A stretch of DNA of 64,000 bases from Balaenoptera acutorostrata (GCF_949987535.1 NC_080064.1:45837937-45901936); one strand, 5' to 3'; positions 11,140 to 22,059 are shown, counted from the stretch's first letter. Program-made: numbers and translations. The notes: a model not told the origin generated them from the letters alone.

Positions 11140-12420
11140 CCTCTTGTTAATGAGTTACTAAGTGGTTTATGGTTTTTACTAGTTTAAGCATGATTTTCCC
11201 CCTATTATACTCTGACTGTTTATTGCTGACATAAAAAAGCTATTGATTTTTTTTTTTAAGTATACCTATCTTATATTCTAACACTTTTTGAACTTTAATT
11301 CTAAATGTTTACTTGATTTCTTTGGCTTTTCTATGTGTTTATTTTTATCTAAGTACTTTTGCATATGATATTTTTTGACCCTTTCCTCTTTTTCCATTTT
11401 TATTATGAAAATCTCAAACATTCACAGAAATAAAGAGAATAGTACAAACCCCCATAGGCCTTTCACCTACATTCAGTAACTATTAAGGTTTGGTCGCATT
11501 CACTTTATCTTTCCCTTTTTTGTGTTTTTGTGCTGTTACTGAAGTATTTTAAAGCAGAAGCTCAGACCTTTTGTCATTTCAGCTCTACATACTTCAGTAT
11601 GCATCTCTAAAAAATATGGATGTTTTCTTACATAGCTACAATGCCATCATCATGCTCAACAAAATCAACGATAATTCTTTGATATAATTTAATAACCAGT
11701 GTATATTCGTATTTCTTGTTTATCTCAAAATATATTTTAATTAGTTTATTCCAATCAGGATTTGGATCACACATCACATTTGATAGTTTGGACTCAAAAG
11801 ACTCCTTTAATCTTTAGCAATCCATAACCTTACTCCCTTTTTTTTAAAGTGCCATTGATGATTGAATGTTGTCCTGTAGAATGTCCCACATTCTGGATTT
11901 GTCTCTTAGGCTATAATTTAACTTATTCCTCTGTCTCTCGTATTTTCTATAAGCTGGAGGTTAGCTTTGAATGACTAGTTACTAAGGTTATGGTTCATCT
12001 TTTCCTTGGGAGGAGGGTGCAAGACTACTTCATAGGTAGGGCTGTGAAGTACTACCTCTATCTGATAGTGCCACTCTTAGGGATGCTAAGATTGATCAGT
12101 GGAGATGATGACATCTCACCTTTCCATTGTACATTTCCCCATCAACTTTTCATTGACTGATTTCATCCACTGTTGATTGTCACCTGAATGAATTATTTCA
12201 TCATGGACCACACAATTTTAAAAAATTCTGTCAATTTTATCACATTTATTAGCTGAATAAAGAACATTCTGTCAATAACTAGAACTGTTTGGTTGTCCTG
12301 AAATATAATATGTACTGAAAAGACAAGATAAATGCTTAATTCATTTTCTTTTATTGCAATTTTTGGATTAAGGAGTTGGTACCTTAGGTGTTCCATTTTA
12401 AGTATCTATTGATCGTGCTT
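11140..12420 (-). repeat. Old L1-derived sequence
   Basis: Phrases tattgctgacataaaaaagc, aaatctcaaacattcacaga, tcctgtagaatgtcccacat and caagactacttcataggtag are familiar from the 3' region of old mammalian L1 elements. Family and exact orientation of the right part (from 11395) are uncertain. Confidence 0.5.
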
Positions 12421-12640
12421 CTGTTTTATGACTTATTTCATTGGCTAGCCCAGTGATTCTCCCCCAGTGATTATCTTGTTATCTCAGCCTTTGAGAAACA
12501 AGTCTTCATTTGCACAAGAGCCTTTACATCCTTAGGTGTGTGAATGACTTGCTAAGTGCCACACATTAGTCCTTCCAGTTCTGTACTTTTCAGAAGAATA
12601 CAGAACAATCTTTTCTTTGGTTTCTGTTCTCTTGTTCCAG

Positions 12641-12834
12641 GTCACACTGTGAACAAGATGCGTCAACACTCAGATTCAGAAGTGGCTTGTCTTGCCAGAG
12701 AAGTTTACACTGAGTGGAGAACTTTCATTGAAAAACACGTGGATAGACCTTCTATAGAAGTCCGAAGTGATTCCAAAACCGAGACATTTAGGAAAAACGC
12801 CCAGAAATTACTCTCGGAAGCCTTGGAATTGGAG
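12641..12834 (+). CDS. TCEANC2: TCEANC2, penultimate coding exon
   Basis: Internal exon of TFIIS N-terminal and central domain-containing protein 2. TFIIS-family factors act on RNA polymerase II elongation in the nucleus; the exact role of TCEANC2 is poorly known. The acceptor is a clear pyrimidine tract ending ttccag at 12640, and the donor is GAG|gtaatg. The first two bases complete a codon begun upstream (phase 1). The exon then encodes HTVNKMRQHSDSEV, followed by a tryptophan-containing EVYTEWRTF segment (end of the LW domain), a linker with RPSIEVRSD, and the start of the central domain (RKNAQKLLSEALEL). It is open throughout, and the last codon is complete, so it joins in frame to the exon at 20952. 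An open-frame start at 12556 lies in intron and is not a real start. Identification is by recognition of the human protein. Confidence 0.93.
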
Positions 12835-12977
12835 GTAATGTCCTGGTTGGAATGTGATGACTAGGTACTCTGGGTTAAATGACCTTCATATTTTCATAAT
12901 GAACTTTCATAGTCTTAAGTGCTATGGCTTTATTCTAACTTTTTTTTTAAAGATTCTGGATTTGTAAACATTCTGGG

Positions 12978-13228
12978 GGACAGTACTGTATAAAGAGTGC
13001 AGGCTTTGGAACTAGCAAGACATGGATTAAAACCCTGGCTCTAGTATGTGCTGGTGTGACACCTTAGGCAAATCTCTTAACATTTCAGAGACTTGATTTT
13101 TTTATCCGTGAAATGAAGATTATAATTCCTAACCTAAGATTATTGGAAAGATTAAATGAACCATATATACAAAAGAATAGGATAGTGCCTGGTGGTTAGA
13201 AGTCACTTAATGAATGTTGGTTCCTTCG
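12978..13228 (+). repeat. MIR SINE, near full length
   Basis: Phrases agagtgcaggctttggaact, ttaaaaccctggctctagta and caaatctcttaacatttcag are in order, ending in agtcacttaatgaatgttgg. Confidence 0.75.
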
Positions 13229-13242
13229 CATTTAAAATTCTT

Positions 13243-13643
13243 ACCCTAACAAATACCATATGATATCACTTATATATGGAATCAAAATATGACACAAATG
13301 AACTTATTTACAAAACAGAAACAGACCCACAGACACAGAAAACAAACTTATGGTTACCAAAGGGGAAAGGGGTTAGGGGACGGATAATTAGAAGTTTGGG
13401 ATTAGCAGATAAAAACTACTATATACAAAATAAATAAACAGCAAGGTCCTACCGTATAGCACAGGGAACTATATTCAATATCCTGTAATAAACCATAATG
13501 GAAAAGAATATGAAAAAGAATATATATATATACACACATATATATATATGTGTGTATATATATATAAAACTGAATCAGTTTTCTGTACACCAGAAACTAA
13601 CACAGCATTGTAAATCAACTCTACTTCAATAAAAATAAATAAA
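13243..13643 (+). mobile_element. L1 3' end, 5'-truncated insertion
   Basis: Contains the L1 3' UTR phrases tatggttaccaaaggggaaa, gtatagcacagggaactata and gtaaatcaactctacttcaa, and ends aataaaaataaataaa. The 10-base repeat taaaattctt at 13233-13242 and 13644-13653 is its target-site duplication. Confidence 0.8.
13521..13566. repeat. 46-base perfect palindrome of TA, CA and TG runs
   Basis: The sequence equals its own reverse complement from 13521 to 13566. ACACAC at 13532-13537 mirrors GTGTGT at 13550-13555 about a centre at 13543/13544, with TA repeats elsewhere. It lies inside the L1 3' UTR and could extrude as a hairpin. Confidence 0.9.
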
Positions 13644-13653
13644 TAAAATTCTT

Positions 13654-14308
13654 TCTCTTTCCACTGAAGCAAAAATTCTGAGATGGACTCTGTTACGGAA
13701 TATCAATGGCAAAATAAATAGCTGTCTTTTGAAAAGACTGTACTCCATTTTTGGTCAGCACTCATACCTTTAGTTCTAATGCATATAGTCAATTGCGCAA
13801 TCCCTATCATCTTCATGACCAACAGTTAGATGGTGTTAGTGGTTTGAGGTACACATGCTGGAAGAAGAATTTTTGCTCATTAGCAATAATATTAATCATC
13901 ATCATCAAATAAATCTTATAGGTCAATTAATATTCTGGAAAAATCAGACATATAACATCCATATTTTTCCCTCTTCTCAGGGTATCCCTAATAATGTATC
14001 CTTAAAGAATAACTTAATATTATTAACAAAAGAAGCAATTCAGAAGTCTGATTTAAATACTAGATCTGTCACTGCATTCTCTGAAAAAATATTTTAACCT
14101 TTCTATCTCTATTATGTATCCACAAAAGGAAGGCAAATGGGCTTGTGGTATATTATTTACTTTTTAAAAATAAAGTTTTGGGTTTTTTAATACAAACTTA
14201 TGATAGAAAATGAAAAAATATGGAAAGGAAAAATAAGATCACCATTGAACCTACCATCCAGACATAGTCTTGTTAACATTTTGGTGCATTTCCTGTTTGG
14301 TAAATTAT
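13654..14308. other. TCEANC2 intron, no gene seen
   Basis: AT-rich. The open frame at 13855-14097 has no splice context. The right part (14150-14300) has an old L1-like feel but is too diverged to call. Confidence 0.4.
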
Positions 14309-14577
14309 TGTAGCTCTTTCTTTTTTTTTTTTTTTTTTTTTTTTTAATAACAGCCATCATGATGGGTATGAAGTGGTTTTAATCTGCATTTCCCTAATCA
14401 CTAGAGATGTTGAACATCTTTTCATGTGTTTATTAGCCATTCATATGTCTTCTTTGGAGAAATATCTATTCAAGTCCTTTGTCCATTTTTTAATCAGGTT
14501 GTTTGGTTGTTGTGGTTAAGTTGTGGGAGTTCTTTTTTTTTTTTTATAGCGAGAGTAGGAACTCTCTTTTTTTTTTA

Positions 14578-14863
14578 AATTTTATTTATTTTATTTATTT
14601 ATGGCTGTGTTGGGTCTTCGTTTCTGTGCGAGGGCTTTCTCTAGTTGTGGCAAGCGGGGGCCACTCTTCATCGCGGTGCGCGGGCCTCTCACTGTCGCGG
14701 CCTCTCTTGTTGCGGAGCACAGGCTCCAGACGCGCAGGCTCAGTAATTGTGGCTCACGGGCCCAGTAGCTCTGTGGCATGTGGGATCTTCCCAGACCAGG
14801 GCTCGAACCCGTGTCCCCTGCATTGGGAGGCGGAATCTCAACCACTGCGCCACCAGGGAAGCC
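14578..14863 (-). mobile_element. CHR-2 type SINE, antisense, inserted in a SINE tail
   Basis: Full CHR-2 body in reverse, ending cgccaccagggaagcc. The duplication ctcttttttttt at about 14565-14577 and 14864-14876 is T-rich, so the left edge is approximate. It targets the poly-A of the neighbouring SINE. Confidence 0.85.
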
Positions 14864-14876
14864 CTCTTTTTTTTTT

Positions 14877-15173
14877 TAATAAACTTATTTATTTATTTAT
14901 ATTTTTGGCTGCGCGCAGACTTTCTCTAGTTGCAGTGAGCGGGGGCTACTCTTCGTTTCGGTGCGCGGGCTTCTCATTGTGGTGGCTTCTCTTGTTGCGG
15001 AGCATGGGCTCTAGGCACGCGGGCTTCAGTAGTTGTGGCACGTGGGCTCAGTAGTTGTGGTGCACGGGCTTAGTCGCTCCGTGGCATGTGGCATCTTCCC
15101 GGACCAGGGCTCAAACCCGTGTCCCCTGCATTGGCAGGTGGATTCTTAACCACTGCACCACCGGGGAAGTCCC
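14877..15173 (-). mobile_element. CHR-type SINE, antisense
   Basis: Reads from a TTTA-rich tail through tggctgcgcgcagactttct to accaccggggaagtcc. Its 5' end abuts the right copy of tgtagctctttc. Diverged from the neighbour at 14578-14863. Confidence 0.88.
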
Positions 15174-15185
15174 TGTAGCTCTTTC

Positions 15186-16752
15186 AATGAATACTGGGCA
15201 AGTTATGATTATCCCAGACTTATTAAGAGCCAATTATGTACCAACTGTTACATAAGATATTTTTATTGATTATTTAAATAACATTGCAGAAAATTGACAA
15301 TTATTCACATTTATGTTGTATTTTTAATCTTGATCAATATCAGTTAGTGTCATTTTGTATATACTTTTCTGTATATTTCTATTCTTATATTTATAATTTT
15401 TAATGTCCATTTGGTGGTTCAGTGAATTAATATACTTTAAGTTTGCTTAACTTTTCCTAAGAAAGTATTAATATGAATATTAAGCCCTTGGAAGAGAGAA
15501 AAAAAATATAAAGGTTGTAAGTCTAATTTTCTGGAGTATCGATTAGGCAACAAGACTCGCTATTTGATGTTTTAAAAGAAGTTTATTTTTTAAATAAACC
15601 AAAATTATTGCAGAAACATAGAGTGTGGGTATATAATATGTAGTTAATGTGGTGGTAAATACCAGTTCCCTGTGGTATCTTTTCAAGTAAATGATAATAA
15701 CGAAGCTCTGCTTGTAAGGAGTAATGAGCAGTTTGCCTGCTATATTAAACTCAATAATAATTATCCTTTTAGTTTATCCATTAATTATCCTTTAACTGGC
15801 ACATCAAGTGGTAAGCACTCAAGTGTTACAAAGCAAAGTTAAAAAAGTGTGATACATTCGTTAGTGCTTTCCAGTGTAATTGGAAAAAATATCAGATTAA
15901 GCATAGTTGAATGGTTTTGTTCCCAAAGAGTAAATTTTGAAAATTAAAAGTGTGCATCTTAGCCATCTTCCTTGGCCGAAGAAAATCAATCTGTTTTCCC
16001 TGCATAAACAACATTTTATAGTATTTTCTTATCAGTTTGGTATGTCAGAAAATATAAATACAGACACTTTTTACATAAAGTTAGCTCTTAGCACCCATCA
16101 TCATCTGAAACATTTTCATATTAGGGCAAATCAGTGAACCATCTAATCCAGTATCTGGTCTTTGACAGTAACCAGTGTTGAGTGCATTCAAATCAGACAT
16201 CAGATCTCCATAAATGTACTTTATCAGGCAGTAGTAAACCATTGGGTAAGTTATTGGCCCAATAACTAAAAAGCTTTTGCAATTTGATCTTAGCATGTGT
16301 TTTTTCAAATCCACTCATTACATTTTTATAGAAAATAATGTTTCTGTTATTTGTTTGGTCTTATCCTTTAGTAGTGAAAGCCACAGATAAAGAATATACA
16401 CACACAGCCCAAAAGTGCATCTCTTTATTACTCTACAGATCTTGCTTTCCAGATTCATGGATTGTTTCCTTGTTCTTGGAATAAAGGAATAGATGAATAA
16501 AAACTCCATTGTTGAGACCCACACTCCATTCCCCTTTACTTTCTCCCTTCCAGATCTTCTTTGTTCTTCCCTGTCTTTTAGATCTTTCCTCATATGAACG
16601 TCCCCTGTGGTGTCATTCTCTTACTTCCCCTTCCTCATTATCCACTCTCCTTCCTACCTCACGGCCTGTGATCGTTTTCCTATTATGTCATTTTAAAAAA
16701 ATGAATCTGATTCTCAAAGTGAGCCTGTTATCGTTAAGAGTTATGAAACACT
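15186..16752. other. TCEANC2 intron, no gene seen
   Basis: AT-rich to about 16500, then pyrimidine-rich. Short open frames on both strands overlap and lack splice sites. Parts may be very old repeats that I cannot name. Confidence 0.4.
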
Positions 16753-16825
16753 GGCTGGTTGGCCCAGTTGGTTGTCAGATGGTGCTAATGAGATCCAGGT
16801 CAGGGGTACATCCCCATATGGGACT
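16753..16825 (+). pseudogene. tRNA-Ile(AAU)-like relic
   Basis: About 73 bases align by eye with cytosolic tRNA-Ile: 5' arm ggctggtt, D-arm ggcccagttggttgtcag, anticodon arm ggtgctaatgagatcc with AAT in the loop, then a damaged T-arm (caggggtacatcccc) and 3' arm atgggact. The D-loop and T-loop have substitutions and the A and B boxes are degraded, so it is not a working tRNA. It may be a retro-pseudogene or the head of an old tRNA-derived SINE. Confidence 0.7.
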
Positions 16826-16984
16826 GTTAGTTTTTTTTTGTTTAATGGCCTCAGACTGTACCTCTGGCTTTGACCAACTCTTTAATAAATGTATTCAAGT
16901 GGTCAAAAAGGAGTGTGGGTATATATGTACAAATCCAATCATGCTATTGGGAAACTCATACAAAGTTTGCTTCTAGTGGATATT

Positions 16985-17270
16985 CAATTCACCAAATGTT
17001 TAGTTCTACTACTACTAGTGCCAGAGGAGAATGCAAACATGAATGAGTTGCAGTCCTTATCCTAAGAAAGCTTACTGTCTCCTGACTAAGAGCCTGTAAA
17101 TGACTGACTAAATACGAGGCAGGATGAAATATGTCTGAAATAGTGTTACTAGCAAGTGGTATAAACACACAAAGGACAGAACAATGAAATCTGATGGGGA
17201 AATCTGGGAACGTTTCATGAAAAAGACAGCACTTGAACTGGCCTTTGAAAGAGTGGTTGGATTTTACTAA
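16985..17270 (-). repeat. L2 LINE fragment, antisense
   Basis: Phrases ttgcagtccttatcctaaga and acttgaactggcctttgaaa fit antisense L2. Confidence 0.6.
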
Positions 17271-17379
17271 CTAGAAAATACATATAAAATAGAAACATAT
17301 TTCATATTTCATATGCTATGTATGGGATGTTACTGAAAGAGCAGAAAAGGAGGGAGGTATATGTGGGGAAAGAGGAAAT

Positions 17380-17560
17380 TCATTTCACAAATATTTACTG
17401 AGCACTTAATATGTGCCAGTACCTATGCTACTAGGCATGGGGAGTTTAGAAGTGGATCCAAAATGGTACCAGCCCTGGAGGGGCTCACAGTCTTCTGAGG
17501 GAAGTAGGCAAATGAATAGTTACGATACAGTGTGGGAAGTTCTGCACTTAAGGTAAACAC
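17380..17560 (-). repeat. L2 LINE 3' end, antisense
   Basis: Starts caaatatttactgagcactt, then atatgtgccagtacctatgc and ggaggggctcacagtcttct: the reversed L2 terminus. Confidence 0.75.
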
Positions 17561-17619
17561 ATGAAGAAGAGCTTCTTCCCTTGTTTTTAAAGAGCTTACA
17601 GATGTGGCAAACATCACTA

Positions 17620-18399
17620 ATTGATTATGGCACCATTTCTCCTGAGTTCAGAATCCGTGACAAAAGACAGCTCTGGGTGGATGTGTTTTATATCTTCACC
17701 CAGCTATTGCCAGTTTGTCCAGGATTGGACAACTGAATACCACATACTCAACTCACAGGTACAAATAGGTAAGGAAGGCAAATCAGATTCTCTGTCTCTG
17801 GGAAATTGAACTAGGAAATACCAAGAAGCAACAGTGGGAGTTTTGAAACAGAAGGGATATTGGAGGAGTTATGAGGAAGCAGAAGCTATGGGTAGAGATG
17901 TGTAGAATAGGGGGAGAGAATAAGGCAGTTAGAATTGATAGTCAGTAAAAAAAAAAGCAAATGTAGAGGAACAAAAACATGTGAAAAAGAGACCAGGCAA
18001 ATCATGAGAGACACAGAGAAAGGATATGGTCCATAAATAAATCCCTAGGTTTCTTACAGCATTCTCGTTCCCATTCATACACATGTATCTCATAGTAAAT
18101 CCCCTTTTTCTCAAGGTCTCAGTAAGACTCTGGTCCTTTCACCCAAAAGGGCTTACCTAAATTATCAGATTAGAACCCATTGGGAAGGACTCTCAACTTG
18201 GGTAGGTTTGGATTATCCAAAGGCAGTTATAAGGTAGGCATTCTTCACTTTGTTCAATGAACATGTTATACACAAGGATGCATGATGAATCATTTTCCCT
18301 TATGGTATACATTTTAATATTACAAATGTTTTTCTTCATTTCTTCATTCCGATTGGCCTTCATTTAACAAGAAGCATGCATGAGAATTGTTAGCTACTT
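17620..18399. other. TCEANC2 intron, no gene seen
   Basis: No element or exon-like open frame could be identified. Confidence 0.4.
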
Positions 18400-18605
18400 G
18401 CTTCTTATTCCCATCACATTGCTGGTATAGCACCTATCCTGCTGCCCCTTGGTTTTCTGTGTACATGCCTCTCCTTTCTAGGTTGTGACTTCTTAGAGGG
18501 TAGGGGGTCAGGTGTTTTCTGCTTGGGTGTCTCTAATACCTAGATCAGACCATACTCAGAGTAGCGACTCAGTAACTATTTGCTGAATGAAGTATGAATA
18601 AGTAT
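18400..18605 (+). repeat. L2 LINE 3' end
   Basis: Phrases tgacttcttagagggtaggg and agcgactcagtaactatttg with a gaatgaagtatgaata tail. Confidence 0.65.
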
Positions 18606-18789
18606 CCAGTTCTGTGAATTTCAAGGCACTCTCAAGGTTCTTTTTTTATATATACTACAGTTTGATGGAATGGCCATGACTTATTTTTGCAAATGCACAC
18701 ATACCCTTCTTCCCCTAACAACCACTCCCCTCAAAAAAAGAAAAATTAAAAAAAAAAAAGCCTTTTTTCTTGCCTGTCATATTAAGTGA

Positions 18790-19130
18790 ATCTCTAAACA
18801 GTCAGTGACTAACCATCCTCACACTGGGACGAGGAACCCTCATTGGGGTGAGGAGCCTCTTTTGCAAACGCTGCTGGACAAATGCTGGGCAGACGGCCAG
18901 CCACCCTTATAGCCTTGTAAAGTAGTCTGGTACCCGGGATGCCGCAGGCTGGGGGCTAGTTCAGTGCCCACCAAGGAGGCCATGAAAAGCTCGAGGAGTC
19001 TGGGTTCTGGAGAGCCATGGCACCGCGCCCACTCACTCCAGCACCAGCCTTGGAGATAATCAGTCAGTCATCAGGACCCCAGACTTCCCTGAACACCTTT
19101 TGTCTGTTACACCTAGGCAGATGTCTGGAC
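18790..19130. other. GC-richer single-copy-looking block in the intron
   Basis: In AT-rich surroundings, 18830-19070 is GC-rich and matches no repeat that I know. An open frame starts at 19017 but has no acceptor or donor. A conserved regulatory element is possible but unproven. Confidence 0.3.
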
Positions 19131-19429
19131 CTGGATATTCATTCTCTCTCTCCCTTTCTCTCTGTCTCTCTCAGTCCTGTTCTGTTCCCTGCGTGGTCCT
19201 CATTTCTTCCAGGTTTCTTTATTATTTTCATTTTGGTGTGCTGGTCTCTCTCTTTTGTTAGGACACTTATCAAATGTCTGGTGATCCTTTTTTTATTTTG
19301 GTGCATTTTTTCCTTAAACTTTTCCTTTTTAAAATATAAGTATAGTACATGTATGGAAAAGCACACAAAAGATATATGTACAGCCCACTGAATTCATCAC
19401 CAAGCAAGTGCCCGCCTCACCTGGCCTGA

Positions 19430-19700
19430 TCCTACTCATTCTCCAGGTCTCACGTCAAATGCCATTCCCTCCTGAGGCCAGGAGCTGCCCTCCTGGGTCG
19501 GGTCCCTTTGCTGCAGCTCTGTGCCCCAGAAGTCGCTCCTGTCCTCTTTCCCAGCCCTCGGTACACTTGCAATCCCTGCTTCTATCTGTCTCCAGCCAAC
19601 CCGTGCTCTCTGTGGAGTCAAGAGCTATGTTGACCTTGTTCACTGCTCTTTCCTCAGCCCAGGCACATAGTGCTGAGTAAGTATTTGAATGTGTGGTAGG
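19430..19700 (+). repeat. L2 LINE 3' region
   Basis: Phrases ggtctcacgtcaaatgccat, ttgttcactgctctttcctc and cacatagtgctgagtaagta are sense L2. Confidence 0.65.
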
Positions 19701-19739
19701 GTAGGGAGGGAAAGAGTGAAGGGAAAAAAGCAAGTGAGA

Positions 19740-20110
19740 GAGAAATTTGTTTCCTGTTTTCAAGGAACTCACTCTCAGGGAAGACAAACTCAAAAAAATA
19801 GATCATTATAATATGTTATGAAAATGACTAAGGGAAGCTCGGGACACTGTGGCAGCCCCAAGGGGAACTTTCAGTCCTTTAAACTAGGATTTGCTTTTTT
19901 TGCTTTTTGTTTTTTAGCTAAGCTTTGACATACAAATAGGAATGAGTTTCCTAGGGAAGTTGCGCCTTGCTGAGGAAACGTGTACCTGTGCAGAGGCGTA
20001 GAGGTGTGTAAAAGCAGCTGAGGTTGTTCAGGCTGGGCCGGGGTCAGGACCAGGGAGGCGAATAGTGAGCGATGCACCTGGAAAGGAACGAAGTGAGGGG
20101 GTCCCTGACC
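19740..20110 (-). repeat. L2 LINE fragment, antisense
   Basis: Phrases caaggaactcactctcaggg and ggtgtgtaaaagcagctgag fit reversed L2, although the right half is weak. Confidence 0.5.
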
Positions 20111-20344
20111 AGCAACCCAGTCTGGCCTGGATCCAGATCATGCGGGCAAAAGTCTCAGACCTGTCCTGCTTTCATTAGGCCTGTGACTTCAGCAGGGCTT
20201 GGGCCTGAGCCAGACCACCCCAGAATTGCCACAGGTCCTATCCTCTAGGCCCCTTTCTGCTTAGCTGACCCTGCAGAGGTCTCTGCAGACTCAGCTGGTC
20301 TCTCAGAAGGTTAAGGGGGCAGTGAGTATGGTGAAAGGGAAGAA

Positions 20345-20530
20345 ACATGCGTGTTGGAGTCGGGGGCTCCGAGTCAGAGTCCCAACTCTGCCTCTTAATA
20401 GTTGTAAGATCTGGAGCATTCCTTTACCTTTGAACCTGTTTCCTCATCTATAAAATGAGATAATAGGACTTGTGAGCAGTAAATGTGAAAAATGATTTAT
20501 AAACTGCTTTACACACATATTAGGATCCAG
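20345..20530 (+). repeat. MIR SINE
   Basis: Phrases gtcagagtcccaactctgcc, tgtttcctcatctataaaat and gataataggacttgtgagca in MIR order. Confidence 0.75.
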
Positions 20531-20951
20531 ACCCAGTGTTTTTAAAATACTGTAAGGGGTTAAAAGGCACTTAAAAACCAAACAAACAAACAAAAAAGTA
20601 TAAACTGTTATACTGATTTATTATCCTTGGTCTTCGTTTCCTGGTTGGTAAAGTACAGGGCCCAGGGCCCAGAACCCATTGCTTGGTTCAAGCCAGTTTC
20701 CTGTTATAATGGCAAATATTACCACCCGGCAGGGGTTGTGAATGAGGTCCCTGTCACAAAGCACATGGCCTTGTTCCTTAATTGCCAGGGTGGAATTAAT
20801 TTGCTCTTCCTGTTTCTTTTGTGACAGGAAGTAGATGTCCTTGAATTTCAGTTGATTAATGGAGGCCTCTGAGCAAAGTGCTCCAGCCTCTCTTGCTTTT
20901 AATCCTTATGCAATGCAAGACCCTAATTTGATAATTTTGCTGTTTTTTTAG

Positions 20952-21140
20952 ATGGATCACCTACTGGTTGAAAATATTGAACGGGAAACGTTTCATCTCT
21001 GCTCCCGCCTCATTAATGGGCCATACCGGCGGACAGTGAGAGCCCTGGTCTTCACATTAAAGCATCGAGCTGAAATCCGGGCTCAGGTGAAGAACGGCAC
21101 GCTGCCAGTCGGCACGTTTGTACAGACCCACAAAAAGTGA
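20952..21140 (+). CDS. TCEANC2: TCEANC2, last coding exon
   Basis: Terminal exon encoding the last 62 residues and TGA (21138-21140). The acceptor is tgctgttttttta|g ending at 20951, and the exon opens with a whole codon (ATG GAT CAC), in phase with the donor at 12834. It covers most of the TFIIS central domain: [20 protein letters not shown], then a basic stretch with [10 protein letters not shown] and [13 protein letters not shown], ending [10 protein letters not shown]. The zinc-ribbon of true TFIIS, which carries the acidic hairpin used for RNA cleavage, is absent; this is normal for TCEANC2. With the upstream exon, 126 residues of a protein of about 208 are present. The frame is intact and the exon looks functional. 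Confidence 0.95.
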   Translation: MDHLLVENIERETFHLCSRLINGPYRRTVRALVFTLKHRAEIRAQVKNGTLPVGTFVQTHKK

Positions 21141-21990
21141 CCTGAGGATGGTTCCAACCCTGGGCTGGGCAGAAAGGAAAATGGGCCTTTCTCTGCCATT
21201 CAAAGACTCTTTTGAGTTTGGGCGATGGCTGATGCTGGCGGTGCTGAATTTTCCCATGGTGCCATTCCTTCAGACAGAGGATACAGAGAGCCCCGGGAGA
21301 CAGACCTGCAGGAAATGCTTCATTAGCTGGAGTGCGCTGGCGCTGCCTAACAGGATGTGCGCTTGCTGTCGCTAGGAAGCGCAGTACGGTTGCCATCACC
21401 CAACACAGTGAAAGGGTGACGGATTCCACTGTGAATGTGCCAGGGACACCTCTAAACTTCCCCCGTGTCAGGCAGATGAAGTTACTACTTTATTTTGCCA
21501 CCCTGCAGGTAACTGAAACTCAATTACCGCAGCTGCTCACTCGGTTCCATCCCCCTGAGTTTAGATAGCTCCAGTGCCTCTCAGAACTCCCCTGTCTGTT
21601 CTCTTTGCTCTACCCCAGGGGTGAGCCTGCCGGAGCCCGCCAACTACCCCTTCTTCCCAGAACTCACTTATCTGAACGTTTCAGCTCTCCCTGGAAGACC
21701 TTCTGCGTTGGTCTCCAGAGCCCCCATGCTGAGGCTTCTAATGAGGAACTGGCCTGAAGCATCCCCACACCTTGGGGTTTATTTGAATATGTTGGCTCTC
21801 TCGGTTTAGGGCTCTGTAGAAGATACATAATGAAATTGCTCTTGAAATGAATTATTGTAGGAGAAAAATTATATACATATGTATTTTCAAATGAAATACC
21901 CGTATATAGACTTGCTTGAACAATTATGTAAGTGATATTTGCTTTTTTTAAAAAGTAATAATAAACTGGGGCTTTTTTGTCCCTAAAACC
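21141..21990 (+). other. TCEANC2: TCEANC2 3' UTR
   Basis: Non-coding sequence between the stop codon and the first good polyadenylation signal. No SINE or LINE insertion is seen in it, in contrast to the flanks. Its AT-rich end (21800-21970) contains several ATA and TAAT runs. A longer isoform could use a second signal at 22050-22055. Confidence 0.7.
21960..21965 (+). promoter_or_regulatory. TCEANC2: Polyadenylation signal AATAAA for TCEANC2
   Basis: Canonical AATAAA about 820 bases after the stop codon. A GT-rich stretch (about 21994-22030, with ggtatggtttgttc and gtgttttgggttg) follows at the right distance for the downstream element. A second AATAAA at 22050-22055 has a weaker context. 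Confidence 0.7.
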
Positions 21991-22059
21991 AAAGGTATGG
22001 TTTGTTCACTGAAAAGTGTTTTGGGTTGAGAAAGAGTATAGTTGGTGAAAATAAAGAAT

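Larger units (their letters stand above)
14309..15185 (-). mobile_element. Composite insertion: two CHR SINEs plus an L1 piece inside one duplication
   Basis: The 12-base sequence tgtagctctttc occurs at 14309-14320 and again at 15174-15185. Everything between looks like one compound insertion. Read on the minus strand it is: CHR SINE (14877-15173), a second CHR SINE with its own duplication, a short spacer with a 15-base T/A run, a roughly 185-base L1 ORF2 piece (14347-14531), and a poly-A of about 25 bases. The L1 piece stops about 1 kb short of a normal L1 3' end. Confidence 0.75.

Noticed and set aside
12556..12640. In-frame extension of the TCEANC2 exon to the left
   Set aside because: The acceptor at 12640 is strong and the extra residues have no counterpart in TCEANC2. 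This is intron read-through.
1..12640. Upstream TCEANC2 coding exons
   Set aside because: I looked for an exon ending in phase with the acceptor at 12641 (encoding the LW-domain part) and found none. They are presumed to lie left of the window.
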